A DNA stretch of 64,000 bases from Gordonia effusa NBRC 100432 (GCF_000241305.1 NZ_BAEH01000050.1:24784-88783), one strand, 5' to 3'. Shown: positions 47,964 through 57,470, counted from the stretch's first letter. Notes: generated from the letters alone by a model not told the origin. Made by a program: numbers and translations.

Positions 47964-49550
47964 ATGCGACCTCGCCTGATCCTGGGCGCCTGCGTTACCG
48001 CGGCGACCATTCTGCTCGCCGGCTGCGCCACCGGCCCCGACACCGGCCCCGCTGCGATCACCGGTGGTAATGGTGGTGGCGATAACCCGTCGCCGACGAC
48101 ATCGAACGCGCCCAAAGCGCCGGTTCTGCAGGCGCCGCGCACCGATCTCGCCTGGACTGACTGCGCGAAATCGGTCCTCGACCGCTTCAAAGTCGCCGCG
48201 CCGGCAACCGGCACCGCTATCGAATGCGCATCGTTCACCTCGCCGATCGATCCCAACGCGGACTCCGAACCGCTCACCATCGATGCGGTTCGGCTCCGGA
48301 CCGCATCGACGCCCAAAAACGCACCACCGGTGGTCCTGACCACCGGGACCGACTTACCCGCACAACGTGCCCTGTTGATGCTGGCCTCGGGCGAGGGAAA
48401 GTCGATGCTCGCACGCAATCCGGTCGTCGCGGTGGAGATGCGAGGTAGTGATTCTGGCTCGGCAATCGACTGCATGACGATGATTGACGCGTCGACCATC
48501 GTCAACAACGGAATCGCTGGCTATCCCGGACCGCTGCGAGCACCGGCCAACGCGACAACGCCGCAGCGAATCGACCGGCTGGCAAAAGCCGCGTCGTCGG
48601 CTGCGGACACCTGCACCGACACTCTGTCGCCCAATCAATTGAGTTTCAGCACCCAACTGGCCGCCAGCGATCTCAACGCGTTACGCGCCAAATGGGGTGT
48701 CGACCGACTCGCGATCCTTGGTCTAGGCAGTGGTGCCGACGTCGCGTTGTCCTATGCGGCGCAATATCCCGACCGCGTCGGCCGACTGATTCTCGACACA
48801 CCGACGTCGTTCGGCGCTAACGCCCGCGATCGGGCGGCAACGTCGGCGACCGGCGTTCAACGTGCGTTGACGAGTTTCGCCCAGCGATGCTCCCAACTCC
48901 CGCAATGCGCGTTGGGCGCCAATCCCCAGGCGACTATCGCGTCTGTCCTGTCCAAGGCGAACCGCGGCGAGTTCACCGACCTATCCGACACAAACGTGCT
49001 CACAGCCATTACCACCGCTCTGGGCACCGCACTCACCGACGCCGACCGCGTGGCACTGGCCGCCGCGATCGGCGCCGCCGACAGAGGTGACACCAAATCA
49101 CTCACCGCATTGGTCGGCGTGGCCACGCGATTGCGGCAGAGTCAGCCACAGCTGCTCAGCGCGTGCAACAGCTCATCGGGATCGGTCGGTCTCGACCAGA
49201 TTCCCGGCCTGATCACCACCTGGACCAAGCAGAACCCGCTGACCGGCACCGATGCCGCTCTTGGGCTCGTCCGGTGCAACGGTTGGGGCACGACGCCCGC
49301 TGCCAAGGCCCCAACCGCCTACGTCACGCCGCCACTTGTGCTCGCCGCTACCAACGACCCGATCAATGGCAGTGATGTCACGACGCTGGGGTCCGGATTC
49401 GCTAAAGCGGGGACCACTCCGATCTCCCTCAGCTGGGACGGGCTGGGCTACTCGGTCCTGGCCCACAGCTCCTGCGCGGCGGATACGGTGAGCGACTATC
49501 TGAAGCCAGAACCGCTAGCGGGACCGGCCGAACGCGCATGTCCAAGCTGA
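47964..49550 (+). CDS. Secreted alpha/beta-hydrolase lipoprotein (tripeptidyl-aminopeptidase-like)
   Basis: About 528 residues. The signal peptide ends in a clear lipobox, ILLAGC. After a Gly/Asn/Thr linker comes an alpha/beta-hydrolase domain with nucleophile elbow LGLGSGADVAL. The C-terminal region (LSWDGLGYSVLAHSSCAADT) is TAP-like and contains the probable catalytic His. Counterpart of Rv2672. Likely a cell-wall-side peptidase or esterase; substrate unknown. It starts 36 bases after the reductase gene. Confidence 0.88.
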   Translation: MRPRLILGACVTAATILLAGCATGPDTGPAAITGGNGGGDNPSPTTSNAPKAPVLQAPRTDLAWTDCAKSVLDRFKVAAPATGTAIECASFTSPIDPNADSEPLTIDAVRLRTASTPKNAPPVVLTTGTDLPAQRALLMLASGEGKSMLARNPVVAVEMRGSDSGSAIDCMTMIDASTIVNNGIAGYPGPLRAPANATTPQRIDRLAKAASSAADTCTDTLSPNQLSFSTQLAASDLNALRAKWGVDRLAILGLGSGADVALSYAAQYPDRVGRLILDTPTSFGANARDRAATSATGVQRALTSFAQRCSQLPQCALGANPQATIASVLSKANRGEFTDLSDTNVLTAITTALGTALTDADRVALAAAIGAADRGDTKSLTALVGVATRLRQSQPQLLSACNSSSGSVGLDQIPGLITTWTKQNPLTGTDAALGLVRCNGWGTTPAAKAPTAYVTPPLVLAATNDPINGSDVTTLGSGFAKAGTTPISLSWDGLGYSVLAHSSCAADTVSDYLKPEPLAGPAERACPS

Positions 49551-49603
49551 CACACGCGCGTGGTATTTTTCCTCCGCAAACGACGACGTAGTAGGGTTCG
49601 CGA

Positions 49604-50887
49604 GTGGCCATAGCCGACCGTGTCTTGTATCCGCAGATGAATGTGCAACGGATCATTCCCATGATCCTGTGGCCGATCAGCATCATGATGGTCTTACAGC
49701 GCTCGATCATCCTGGGCGTTAACGGCGATCGCACCGACGATTTCACGCCGGTCTACCAAGCAGCGCTGCGATTCCTCAACAACCAGTCGGTATATGGCGA
49801 GGCGTACAACACCGTCGAGCCACATTATCTGTACCCGCCGTCGGGAACCCTGTTGATGGCTCCCCTCGCGGTCATCGACCCGGAGCGTTCGCGCTGGTTG
49901 TTCATCACGTTCAGCGTCATCGCGTTGATCGCGTCCGCCTACTTGTTGACGAAGTTGTTCGGATTCGGCTGGCGCTCATGGGTTTTCCCGACCGTGCTGT
50001 TCTTCTTCTTCAGCACCGAAACCGTCGCGCACACGTTGGTCTTCACGAATTTCAATTCATTCGTTCTGCTTGGCATGTTGGCGTTCATGATTCTGATGCT
50101 GCGCAATCAGCAGTGGTGGGCGGGTGTACCGATCGGCCTGACGTTGGCCGTGAAACCCGTGCTCGCACCGTTGCTGTTGTTGCCCTTGCTCAATCGTCAG
50201 TGGCGCATCCTGGTCGGCGCGATCGGCATTCCCGTGGTGTTGACCGCGCTAGCATGGCCCGTCAGCGTCGACCCGATGGATTTCCTCAAGCGCACCTACC
50301 CCTACCTTCAGGAAGCCCGCGACTATTACAACTCGTCGATCGCGGGCAACGGACTTCACTACGGTGTCGATAGCTGGCTGATCCTGATCCTGCGCGCGGC
50401 GTTCGCGGTGATGGCCGTCTTCAGCCTGTGGTTCCTTTACCGCTACTACCGCGAGTCCAACACACTCCTGTGGCTCACCACGTCATCCGGCATCTTGCTG
50501 TGCACATCCTTCTTGGTCGGACCGCTCGGCCAGGGGTACTACTCGATGCTGCTCTTCCCGCTCCTGATGTCGGTGTTCATCCCCGGGTCGCCGATGCGCA
50601 ATTGGCCCGCGTGGCTGGGTGTTTACGGATGTTTCAGCTTCGACACCTTCTTCTCGACGAGGTGGGAGCCGTTCGGCCGGTTGCTGGAATACAACAAGGT
50701 GACTTGGGGCTGGTCGTTGCTGATGATCGCGGTGTTCTGCTCACTGCTGTTCCGCTACCTCGATCTACGCAAGGCCGGTGAGGCCGGCGCGTTCCTCACC
50801 GAATTCGCTAAGTCCGATACTCCTTCCGCCCAGTCCGACAACGAAGCTGGCAGCACAGCGGCACCCTTGACTACGCTGGAGAAATGA
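49604..50887 (+). CDS. aftC: Alpha-(1->3)-arabinofuranosyltransferase AftC
   Basis: About 427 residues and about ten membrane segments, DUF2029/GT-C fold. DRTDDFTPVYQAALRFLNNQ carries the acidic DD near the first loop expected for a decaprenyl-phosphate-arabinose user; YPPSGTLLMAPLAV and LVGPLGQGYYSMLLFPLLM follow. It adds the 3-branches in arabinogalactan and lipoarabinomannan. GTG 49604 start. Counterpart of Rv2673; overlaps msrB by ATGA. Confidence 0.93.
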   Translation: MAIADRVLYPQMNVQRIIPMILWPISIMMVLQRSIILGVNGDRTDDFTPVYQAALRFLNNQSVYGEAYNTVEPHYLYPPSGTLLMAPLAVIDPERSRWLFITFSVIALIASAYLLTKLFGFGWRSWVFPTVLFFFFSTETVAHTLVFTNFNSFVLLGMLAFMILMLRNQQWWAGVPIGLTLAVKPVLAPLLLLPLLNRQWRILVGAIGIPVVLTALAWPVSVDPMDFLKRTYPYLQEARDYYNSSIAGNGLHYGVDSWLILILRAAFAVMAVFSLWFLYRYYRESNTLLWLTTSSGILLCTSFLVGPLGQGYYSMLLFPLLMSVFIPGSPMRNWPAWLGVYGCFSFDTFFSTRWEPFGRLLEYNKVTWGWSLLMIAVFCSLLFRYLDLRKAGEAGAFLTEFAKSDTPSAQSDNEAGSTAAPLTTLEK

Positions 50888-51315
50888 CTTCTGATTCTCA
50901 GCCCGGCCCAGTCGACGACCTGAGTAACCTGACCGACGAACAATGGCGGGAACGCCTGACCCCGGCCGAATTCAAGGTCCTGCGCAAGGCCGGCACCGAA
51001 GCGCCCTTCGTCGGCGAGTACACCGACACCAAGACCACCGGAATCTACCGCTGCCGCGCATGCAACACCGAACTGTTCCGCAGCGATCAGAAGTTCGACT
51101 CGCATTGCGGCTGGCCGTCGTTCTTCTCGCCGCTCGCCGGTGATCGGATCATCGAACGTGCCGATGACTCACTCGGCATGCGCCGCGTCGAGGTGCTGTG
51201 CGCCAACTGCGGCAGCCACCTCGGTCACGTCTTCTCCGGCGAAGGTTATGACACCCCGACAGACCTGCGCTACTGCATCAATTCGATCAGTCTGACGCTG
51301 GAGCCTGCGGAGTAG
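50884..51315 (+). CDS. msrB: Peptide-methionine (R)-S-oxide reductase MsrB
   Basis: 143 residues. Two CxxC zinc pairs (CRAC, CANC) and the catalytic Cys in RYCINS are present; HCGWPSFF and GSHLGHVFSGEG are family signatures. It repairs R-methionine sulfoxide in proteins. Coupled to aftC by ATGA. Its last 53 bases recur at 51999-52051 with a few changes (see direct repeat). Confidence 0.97.
   Translation: MTSDSQPGPVDDLSNLTDEQWRERLTPAEFKVLRKAGTEAPFVGEYTDTKTTGIYRCRACNTELFRSDQKFDSHCGWPSFFSPLAGDRIIERADDSLGMRRVEVLCANCGSHLGHVFSGEGYDTPTDLRYCINSISLTLEPAE
51263..51315 (+). repeat. Direct repeat, left copy (msrB 3' end)
   Basis: The last 53 bases of msrB including the stop. A 53-base near copy lies 736 bases downstream at 51999-52051. 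Differences are few: ATC/ACA in one codon, CCT/CCC and GCG/GCA third-base changes, and TAG/TAA at the stop. Such a repeat is what an integration site or a recombined homologous 3' end would leave. Confidence 0.85.
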
Positions 51316-51490
51316 GCACCACTGCTGTCAGGGCTTGGATGACCTTCGTCCCCAACAGCGAGCACGCTCAGTAGCGGCCACACTGTCGACAGCTACAGGA
51401 CATTCTCTGGCTCAATGCTTTTGCGCCACGAGCTACTGCCCCGATGCAATGACGATCGATGACGTCAGCCAGGCACTCTCGGTCGACGTC

Positions 51491-51889
51491 TCACTTTGAG
51501 GGTGGAGGCGATGAGGCGGGTTCTACGAGTTTAGTGAAGTCGCCCGTCCATCTAATCCCCTCAATGGTGAGGGTGGCGTCGGTTAACTCACCTCTTTTTA
51601 TGTCGAACTGCCAGGCCATTTTGCCGTCAAATCCCGCAGGAGCGGCTTCTAGGTTCAAGACCATTGAGCAGGGTATCCGCTCGTTCCCTACGGTAAAGAA
51701 TGATCTATTCTTATCGAACATGAATACGGACTTGGATCGGTTGTGGACAGTTGCCACAATAAGGCTTTGGTTGTCGTATTTCGGCTCTCCGGGGTAATCT
51801 AGCCAAGCGAGTGTGATGGTGACCCCTGGTGCCACTTCTTGCGGTTCCTTGCTGAGCGCGGGTAACGCGTTGCCAGATATGCCGCTCAC
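51491..51889 (-). CDS. Hypothetical protein inside the msrB-flanked insertion
   Basis: About 132 residues from GTG 51889, seven bases after AAAGGAG; the frame is open to 51973. The sequence (GVTITLAWLDYPGEPKYDNQ, LIVATVHNRSKSVFMFDKNR, TDATLTIEGIRWTGDF) looks like a beta-sandwich domain; no signal peptide is obvious. No family recognised. It is less GC-rich than its neighbours. Bases 51316-51490, between msrB and this gene, show nothing. Confidence 0.6.
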   Translation of the reverse strand: MSGISGNALPALSKEPQEVAPGVTITLAWLDYPGEPKYDNQSLIVATVHNRSKSVFMFDKNRSFFTVGNERIPCSMVLNLEAAPAGFDGKMAWQFDIKRGELTDATLTIEGIRWTGDFTKLVEPASSPPPSK

Positions 51890-51998
51890 AGGATCTCCTT
51901 TTCGTTGTCTGCGCAGGAAGCGATAGATGGCACATTGCCAGCAAAACCATCCATGGAACAGAATAATGTGCAACCCGCTTTGGCGCCCTAAAGCCGCA

Positions 51999-52051
51999 AC
52001 CTGCGCTACTGCATCAATTCGACAAGTCTGACGCTGGAGCCCGCAGAGTAA
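51999..52051 (+). repeat. Direct repeat, right copy (orphan msrB 3' end)
   Basis: It encodes LRYCINSTSLTLEPAE and a TAA in a frame that has no upstream gene; AAGCCGCAAC precedes it. Homologous to the end of msrB (51263-51315). Confidence 0.85.
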
Positions 52052-52288
52052 ACCAGGTACGAAGGCTTGCCACCGTCCGCTTGTCTAACGAAGTTCTACT
52101 GTCGATCCCCTGCTGTGGTAACAAAATAGCTACGCACGCTAACAACCTCCCCAGTCACACCGATCAACAGTGTGGGCGGTCACTCGTTCCGCCGATAAGC
52201 AGGGGGTTGGTTATGCGACGCAGATGTACACAATCGGTGTGCGCCACATTGGCCTCTCTGTCCACTCGTTCTACAGATGAGGTAACGA
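52052..52288. other. Leader region of the secreted orphan gene; no gene seen
   Basis: With the direct repeat this makes about 400 bases (51890-52288) without an assignable gene. The stretch is moderately AT-rich. Short open frames exist but show no ribosome site or recognisable product; it probably holds the promoter of the next gene. Confidence 0.4.
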
Positions 52289-52774
52289 ATGAATCAGCAG
52301 CGCTTTCGAATGAAGTTTATTGCCGCAGCGGTTGCCGTGGCGGGAGCTTTCGGCGCGACGCTCACCGGCGCCGCACCAGCAGCGGCAGTCATCATTCACG
52401 ACAAAAGCACCGACTACTACGACATGTCAAAATGTATCGGATTGAGCCCCAACGTCGTAGATTTGCCGTACCAACCTATCGGCATCTACGTCACTCACCG
52501 TGGCGCAACGACGGGAATCGCCACAAAGTGGGACAGCTACTTGGGTTACCATTCGGACGCGCGGATTGATCTGCGAAACCTTAAGACCGGCAAACGGTTC
52601 ACTTGGCGTTTCCCTCACCAAGTGACACAGCCTTACAACGGGTCTCAATATAGGGAGATTCCGACGTCGAAGATTGGCAAAGGACGCGTCCAATTGACGC
52701 TCAACTCGGTCAATCGCAATGCGCTGTGGGCGCTTCCAGCGCCGACGTGCAGCACGGTAATCACTATTCGTTAG
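52289..52774 (+). CDS. Small secreted protein, function unknown
   Basis: 161 residues. A Sec signal peptide (KFIAAAVAVAGAFGATLTGA, cut near APAAA) precedes a ~125-residue mature part with two Cys (MSKCIG and APTCST) that could form a disulphide, and YDMSKCIG, RFTWRFPHQV. No family recognised. GAGG precedes the ATG. It is less GC-rich than the core genes and lies beyond the orphan msrB 3' end, so it may belong to the same acquired segment. Confidence 0.65.
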   Translation: MNQQRFRMKFIAAAVAVAGAFGATLTGAAPAAAVIIHDKSTDYYDMSKCIGLSPNVVDLPYQPIGIYVTHRGATTGIATKWDSYLGYHSDARIDLRNLKTGKRFTWRFPHQVTQPYNGSQYREIPTSKIGKGRVQLTLNSVNRNALWALPAPTCSTVITIR

Positions 52775-52800
52775 CAGAAAGCGGATGTAACTAGCTACGC

Positions 52801-52843
52801 GAGCCGCCTCCTGCCGATCGACCCGGCGGGTAGGAGGCGGCTC
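52801..52843. terminator. Hairpin after the secreted orphan gene
   Basis: Perfect 12-bp arms GAGCCGCCTCCT and AGGAGGCGGCTC with further partial pairing inside. It lies 27 bases after the stop of the secreted gene. There is no U tract. Confidence 0.6.
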
Positions 52844-52852
52844 CCACCCGCG

Positions 52853-52945
52853 GGTCGAGTGCCCGGCGTCGGCCCTATCCGCTGGTCGAATTCCCGGCGT
52901 TGGCCCTATCCGCTGGTCGAGTGCCCGGCGAGGCGCCAGCCGAGC
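52853..52945. repeat. 31-bp tandem repeat, about 2.6 copies
   Basis: Units start at 52853, 52884 and 52915. The consensus starts GGTCGA, carries CCCGGCG and ends GGCCCTATCCGCT. The last copy breaks into GGCGCCAGCCGAGCCGGGTG and TATCGAGACCACG. Non-coding, in the gap between the secreted gene and the membrane gene. Confidence 0.85.
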
Positions 52946-53009
52946 CGGGTGTATCGAGACCACGAACGCTCTCCCATAGAACAGGTCACCGCTAGTACAC
53001 CCGCGCCCC

Positions 53010-53465
53010 CTACCGCGCGATGTACTCGTAGGCCCGTTGCCAGTCGCGCTGGTACGCATGAGCGTCCAATTGCCCATGCCGATATTGATCACTGGACTCG
53101 ATGAGCCGTTGCGCAACCAATAGTGCCGCCGTGCCGCCGGCGAAGTAGCGAGTATTCGGCGGCGCCAACGTCAGAACTTCGGCGACCTGAGTTCTGATTC
53201 CGCGGACCCGCACCGCCATCGCTATCGTCAGCGTCACTGGAATCGCGATCGCGACAACCACGGCTAACGGTGTCGCGAGGTGACCCGCGGCGAAGAAGAA
53301 AACGCCGATGCCGATGATGATTCCGACAATCGGCCACGCCCGCCACGCACGTAGCCAACCGCGATCACTCCGGCTGCATCCGGGCGGGAAGACCACCATG
53401 TGGACTCGGTGCAGTCCATAGCATTCATCAGACTCGGTGTACGAACCCCATTGATAGCTGGTCAT
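53010..53465 (-). CDS. Hypothetical two-helix membrane protein
   Basis: 151 residues. Two adjacent hydrophobic segments (~44-61, WPIVGIIIGIGVFFFAA; ~66-86, PLAVVVAIAIPVTLTIAMAV) make a hairpin, then a soluble tail ending HAYQRDWQRAYEYIAR. No family assigned. Ends close to the repeat region. Possibly a conserved small actinobacterial protein of the DUF6611 type, but I cannot confirm that. Confidence 0.6.
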   Translation of the reverse strand: MTSYQWGSYTESDECYGLHRVHMVVFPPGCSRSDRGWLRAWRAWPIVGIIIGIGVFFFAAGHLATPLAVVVAIAIPVTLTIAMAVRVRGIRTQVAEVLTLAPPNTRYFAGGTAALLVAQRLIESSDQYRHGQLDAHAYQRDWQRAYEYIAR

Positions 53466-53565
53466 GAGTCAATGATGTTGCCGCACAACTGATCATCACT
53501 CGATCTATACGAAACCTCTACGCCTGCGACCACAAACAGCACGCGGTCTTGATGAAGCGTGCTGC

Positions 53566-55086
53566 CTACTCCCCCAACGTCAACGTCGTCAGTGTTCCGG
53601 TCGCGTCGGCTGCTCCGTCGCCGCCCGACGCCGCGTCAATCGAACTAATAACGCCGCGTCGACCAATCGGTTCGATGTCGGTCCGCACCAATTCGGCCAA
53701 CGTCGCTCGATCGGTAATCAAAGCGGGAAAGCGTTCGCCGGCTTCGGTACGGCCAATCACCCATCCCCTGGTCGGTGTACCGTCCCGATCGAATTCGACG
53801 GTGTAGGTCTCCACCACGCCGGTCCCACAATCCGGCTCGACGATCGGCGGGTGACCCTGGGCGACCGTCGGTGCCGCGCCGCCGCTGAACGGCTCGGTCG
53901 GTCGCTGCGAGTCCAGTACTACCGCATGGTGTTTGGTGAGCATGCCGCCGTTCGCATAGACCAAACCCAGCCCTCGCTCGACGCGCAGGCGCTCGGTGAC
54001 CGCGACCAGCCCGTGCGTCGAATAGTTATTGCCGGGTCCGCCGAATGCCGACAATCCACCGGTCGAGGTCAGCCTGGCGTCGAGCGGATGATCAAGCACC
54101 TTCGCGGCGAACTTCACAACGACGGGGAAACAGCTGTAGATATCGAGTACACCGAAGTCCGCCGCGCGAACGCCAGCCCGATCAAGCGCGGTCGTCAGCG
54201 ATGACTCCAGTGCGACCGACGAATGAAAACTGCTGCGCGACAACATATCCACCGGCTCGGCGGCTCCGGCGGCCGAACGCACGTAGATCCACTTTGACTC
54301 GTCAATGCCGGCTTCGCGTGCGACTGCGACACTAGTTACGATCACCGCAGCGGCCTGGTCCACGCCGATCTGCGCGTTCATCCGAACCGGGTACGGCTGG
54401 CAGATCATCCGGTTTGCCGACGTCACGGTGCCAATTTCCGCCGCGGTCCGAATATGCGGATCCCATGCCGCCGCCTGACGGGCCGCGACAGTGGTGAAGT
54501 CGGCGAAGAGTTGAGCCGACTCTTCTTGTGCAGCAGCGAAGTTCAATCCGCGATGAGCGCGAAAGGCGTTCTCGTAGAGCGGGTAACAACGGGTGGGCAA
54601 CCCAAGGTGGTAGCGCATCATGACATCCGAAGCGATCTCCGAGACATCGACGCGTGTCAACTCGCCAGGGGTCCAGTCGGGCACCTGGCCGGTACCGAGT
54701 ACCGCGCGCAGCGAAGCTACCGCCTCGGCTCCACCCAGAACGGCGACGCTGCTCTCGCCCGCGGCGATCGCGGCCGCGACATCGTCGAGGATCTGACCCG
54801 GCTGATTTCCACCCATCGGGCCGGAGATGAATCGCGTTGGCTGAGCACCGATCTCCCCTCCGACGATGGCCGGCAGGTTGTCATAACCCCACGAGGCGAC
54901 GTCGGTAGTGCCGATGGTGTCGGCTCGCGCCACAATCTCGGGAACGCCGCAGTCGACACCCGCGCGACCGATCGCGTCGACAAATAGGTCCAGCGGCGAT
55001 CGCGCAGCCTCCGGGTTTCGGTCACGATTCGACCGAAGGTGCCCTACTCCAACAATGACGGGTGTGCGGTGATCAGCCGTTGTCAC
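53566..55086 (-). CDS. Thiolase-like protein (acetyl-CoA acetyltransferase-like, TLP1 type)
   Basis: 506 residues. A thiolase fold ([88 protein letters not shown]) with an added C-terminal domain ([20 protein letters not shown]). The position normally holding the nucleophile Cys carries Ala/Glu (GGAEAV), so ordinary thiolysis is doubtful. Members are linked to sterol or lipid breakdown. Its start overlaps the hemQ stop, so the two are co-translated although they are not obviously linked in metabolism. Confidence 0.82.
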   Translation of the reverse strand: MTTADHRTPVIVGVGHLRSNRDRNPEAARSPLDLFVDAIGRAGVDCGVPEIVARADTIGTTDVASWGYDNLPAIVGGEIGAQPTRFISGPMGGNQPGQILDDVAAAIAAGESSVAVLGGAEAVASLRAVLGTGQVPDWTPGELTRVDVSEIASDVMMRYHLGLPTRCYPLYENAFRAHRGLNFAAAQEESAQLFADFTTVAARQAAAWDPHIRTAAEIGTVTSANRMICQPYPVRMNAQIGVDQAAAVIVTSVAVAREAGIDESKWIYVRSAAGAAEPVDMLSRSSFHSSVALESSLTTALDRAGVRAADFGVLDIYSCFPVVVKFAAKVLDHPLDARLTSTGGLSAFGGPGNNYSTHGLVAVTERLRVERGLGLVYANGGMLTKHHAVVLDSQRPTEPFSGGAAPTVAQGHPPIVEPDCGTGVVETYTVEFDRDGTPTRGWVIGRTEAGERFPALITDRATLAELVRTDIEPIGRRGVISSIDAASGGDGAADATGTLTTLTLGE

Positions 55087-55778
55087 GGGAGCGCTACCAC
55101 CAAATCTGCGGGATCGACCCGCGGACCGGTATAGAAGGGCGTCTCTTCGCGTACGTGCATCCGCGCCTCGGTCGCCCGCAGGTCACGCATGAGGTCGACG
55201 ATGCGGATGAGTTCGGGCGCCTCGAACGCGAGGATCCATTCGTAATCACCCAGCGCGAAAGACGGCACCGTATTGGCGCGTACGTCCTTGTAGCCGCGCG
55301 CCTCTTTGCCGTGATCGGCGAGCATTTTGCGACGTTCCTCGTCGGGCAGCAGGTACCACTCGTAGGACCGCACAAACGGGTACACGCAGATGTAATTTCC
55401 CGGGTCCTCGCCAGCAAGGAAAGCCGGGATATGGCTCTTGTTGAACTCGGCCGGCCGATGGACCGCGACATTGCTCCACACCGGATTGCTTGCGCGACCG
55501 AGCGTGGTCTCCCGGCGAAACCGCTGATAGGCGGCCTGCAAGTCTTCTACTGCTGGCGCATGCCACCAGATCATGAAGTCCGCGTCGGCGCGAAGTCCGG
55601 AAACGTCGTACACGCCGCGCACCACGATCCCGCTGTCCTGCACCGATTTGATGAACTCGGCCAGCTCGTTGCTTGCTGCGGTGCGGTCGGCGGGCAGTTC
55701 GCCCGGTCGCACCGCGAATACCGAGAACATCAGATATCGGATGGTCGAGTTGAGTTCGGCATAGTCCAAGCGGGTCAT
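55083..55778 (-). CDS. hemQ: Coproheme decarboxylase HemQ (chlorite dismutase-like)
   Basis: 231 residues. It makes heme b from coproheme III with hydrogen peroxide, the last step of the Gram-positive (coproporphyrin-dependent) heme route. [20 protein letters not shown] carries the catalytic Tyr and the family signature; the proximal His is in [14 protein letters not shown]. Arrangement hemQ - thiolase-like is coupled. In M. tuberculosis hemQ (Rv2676c) is adjacent to hemY; here 5 kb of other genes intervene. Confidence 0.96.
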   Translation of the reverse strand: MTRLDYAELNSTIRYLMFSVFAVRPGELPADRTAASNELAEFIKSVQDSGIVVRGVYDVSGLRADADFMIWWHAPAVEDLQAAYQRFRRETTLGRASNPVWSNVAVHRPAEFNKSHIPAFLAGEDPGNYICVYPFVRSYEWYLLPDEERRKMLADHGKEARGYKDVRANTVPSFALGDYEWILAFEAPELIRIVDLMRDLRATEARMHVREETPFYTGPRVDPADLVVALP

Positions 55779-55815
55779 GAATCCATCGTGCCACTGCGCC
55801 GCTTAAGGCTGATCG

Positions 55816-57456
55816 TCAGGCCCGGCGAGGTGGTCGACCACCCAGTTCGTCGTGCTCCGCTGGCGACCGTGTTGCCATCTCGGTCAGACTCGCACGATGG
55901 ATTTTTCCGGTAGCGGTTCTCGGCAGGTCATCGACGAACCGCACGTCGCGAGGGACTTTGAACCTCGCGAGATGTTCTCGCACATATGATTTCACCTCGA
56001 TCTCGGTCAATTCGTCGTCGGCGACTACGAATGCCGATAGCCGCTGGCCGAATTCGTCGTCGGGAACTCCCAGCACGGCGGCTTCGCTGATCCGGGAATG
56101 CGCATACAGCAGCTCCTCAACCTCGCCCGGGAACACATTCTCCCCACCCGAGACGATCATGTCGTCGTCACGACCGTCCACGAACAGTCGCCCGCCCTCA
56201 TCCCAGTGTCCGATGTCGCCGGTGCTCATCAAGCCATCGACGACACGTTTGGAGCCGCCACCGGAATAGCCCGCGAACGCTATCGAATTGCCGACATAGA
56301 TCGTCCCGGTTCGGTTCGGTTCATCAACCAGCCGCGTGTTGTCCTCGTACAGCCGAACCGTGATTCCTACCGGCGGGCGCCCTACGGTTCCCGGCGCCGC
56401 GATCCAGTCCTCGGGTGTCGCGATAGTCGCCGTACCAGTCTCGGTACAGCCGTAGAAGTTGTAGATCACCGGTCCAAAGTGGCTAATTACCTTGTCTCCC
56501 AACGAGGACGGCAGTGCTGCCCCTGCGGAGAATACGATCCGGAGGCTCTCGGTCCGATAGGTTGCGAGCTGCGCCGGATCGAGCTCGACGATCCGGCGCA
56601 GCATCGTCGGCACTACAACCATCGTTGTGACGCGATGCTCGCTGACTTGGGCGAGCGCGCGTGCGGCGTCGAATTTGCCGTGCAGGATATTGGTGCATCC
56701 CAAGTTGAGCGAGAGGATGAACTGCGAAAGCGCGGTCCCGTGAAACAGGGGTGCGCATAACAAGACCACGTCGCCGTGCCGCATCGGTACCTTGTCGAAG
56801 AACTGCGCGGCGGCGAGCGGCGATTCCACCTTGCGCGGTACACCTTTCGGGGTTCCGGTGGTACCGCCGGTCAGGATGACAAATCCACCCTGGCGCGCGG
56901 GCATACGCAATGGTGAGCTGACCAAATTCGATGCCACGCAGGTCTCGAGTCGGCGAATGTCGGAGGGTATGTGCGCCGCGTTTACCTCGAACTCCGCATC
57001 CACGACCAGAGCATCGATCCCCTCCCGCTTGACTACATCGGCAAGCTGCGTCGCCGCGAATCCGGTGTTGAGAAATACCAACCGACTGCCGACCTTCGCC
57101 GCCGCGACCATTGCGCTGACGAGTCCGCGGTGATCACGGCACAGCACCCCGATCGTCGAGTCTTCCGCCAGGCCATCGCTGAGCCACCGTCGAGCAAGAG
57201 TGTCAGTGTCAGCGTCAAGTTCGGCGTACGTCACTGGTCCCTGCGCATCGATGATGGCGACCGTGTCGCCCCATCGTCGGGCAGACAATCGGACTGCACC
57301 GGCGATCGGGCCGAGGGCCGCGATCGTGCGCGACGTTCGGAGTAGCCGCACGGGATTGTGGAGGTCGATTAGGCCGGAATTATGCAGCACGGCAACCTGT
57401 TTGGCCGCGACGACCGTCGATCGAGGTGCGGCGCGCAGCGCTGCGAGGAGAGGCAT
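55816..57456 (-). CDS. Acyl-CoA synthetase (FadD-like AMP-binding enzyme)
   Basis: About 546 residues. ILTGGTTGTPKGVPRKV is the AMP-binding P-loop, NFYGCTETGTA the A5 motif, STGDIGHWDEGGRLFVDGRD the A7-A8 region, and PRTATGKIHR holds the catalytic Lys. It activates fatty acids to acyl-CoA. ATG 57456 follows AAGGA; the frame to 57582 overlaps the lipase. It lies 14 bases after the second lipase, so it should be co-expressed with the two lipases and would activate the released fatty acids. Confidence 0.92.
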   Translation of the reverse strand: MPLLAALRAAPRSTVVAAKQVAVLHNSGLIDLHNPVRLLRTSRTIAALGPIAGAVRLSARRWGDTVAIIDAQGPVTYAELDADTDTLARRWLSDGLAEDSTIGVLCRDHRGLVSAMVAAAKVGSRLVFLNTGFAATQLADVVKREGIDALVVDAEFEVNAAHIPSDIRRLETCVASNLVSSPLRMPARQGGFVILTGGTTGTPKGVPRKVESPLAAAQFFDKVPMRHGDVVLLCAPLFHGTALSQFILSLNLGCTNILHGKFDAARALAQVSEHRVTTMVVVPTMLRRIVELDPAQLATYRTESLRIVFSAGAALPSSLGDKVISHFGPVIYNFYGCTETGTATIATPEDWIAAPGTVGRPPVGITVRLYEDNTRLVDEPNRTGTIYVGNSIAFAGYSGGGSKRVVDGLMSTGDIGHWDEGGRLFVDGRDDDMIVSGGENVFPGEVEELLYAHSRISEAAVLGVPDDEFGQRLSAFVVADDELTEIEVKSYVREHLARFKVPRDVRFVDDLPRTATGKIHRASLTEMATRSPAEHDELGGRPPRRA

Positions 57457-57470
57457 CGTAGGTCCTTGGG

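Noticed and set aside
42216..52000. Whole interval as one tRNA-integrated island
   Set aside because: zapE to msrB (46.1-51.3 kb) follows conserved M. tuberculosis order, no integrase is present, and I found no second copy of a tRNA 3' end.
52427..53116. Minus-strand open frame of 229 codons across the secreted gene and repeat region
   Set aside because: It reads through the 31-bp tandem repeats and a gene with a clear signal peptide on the other strand.
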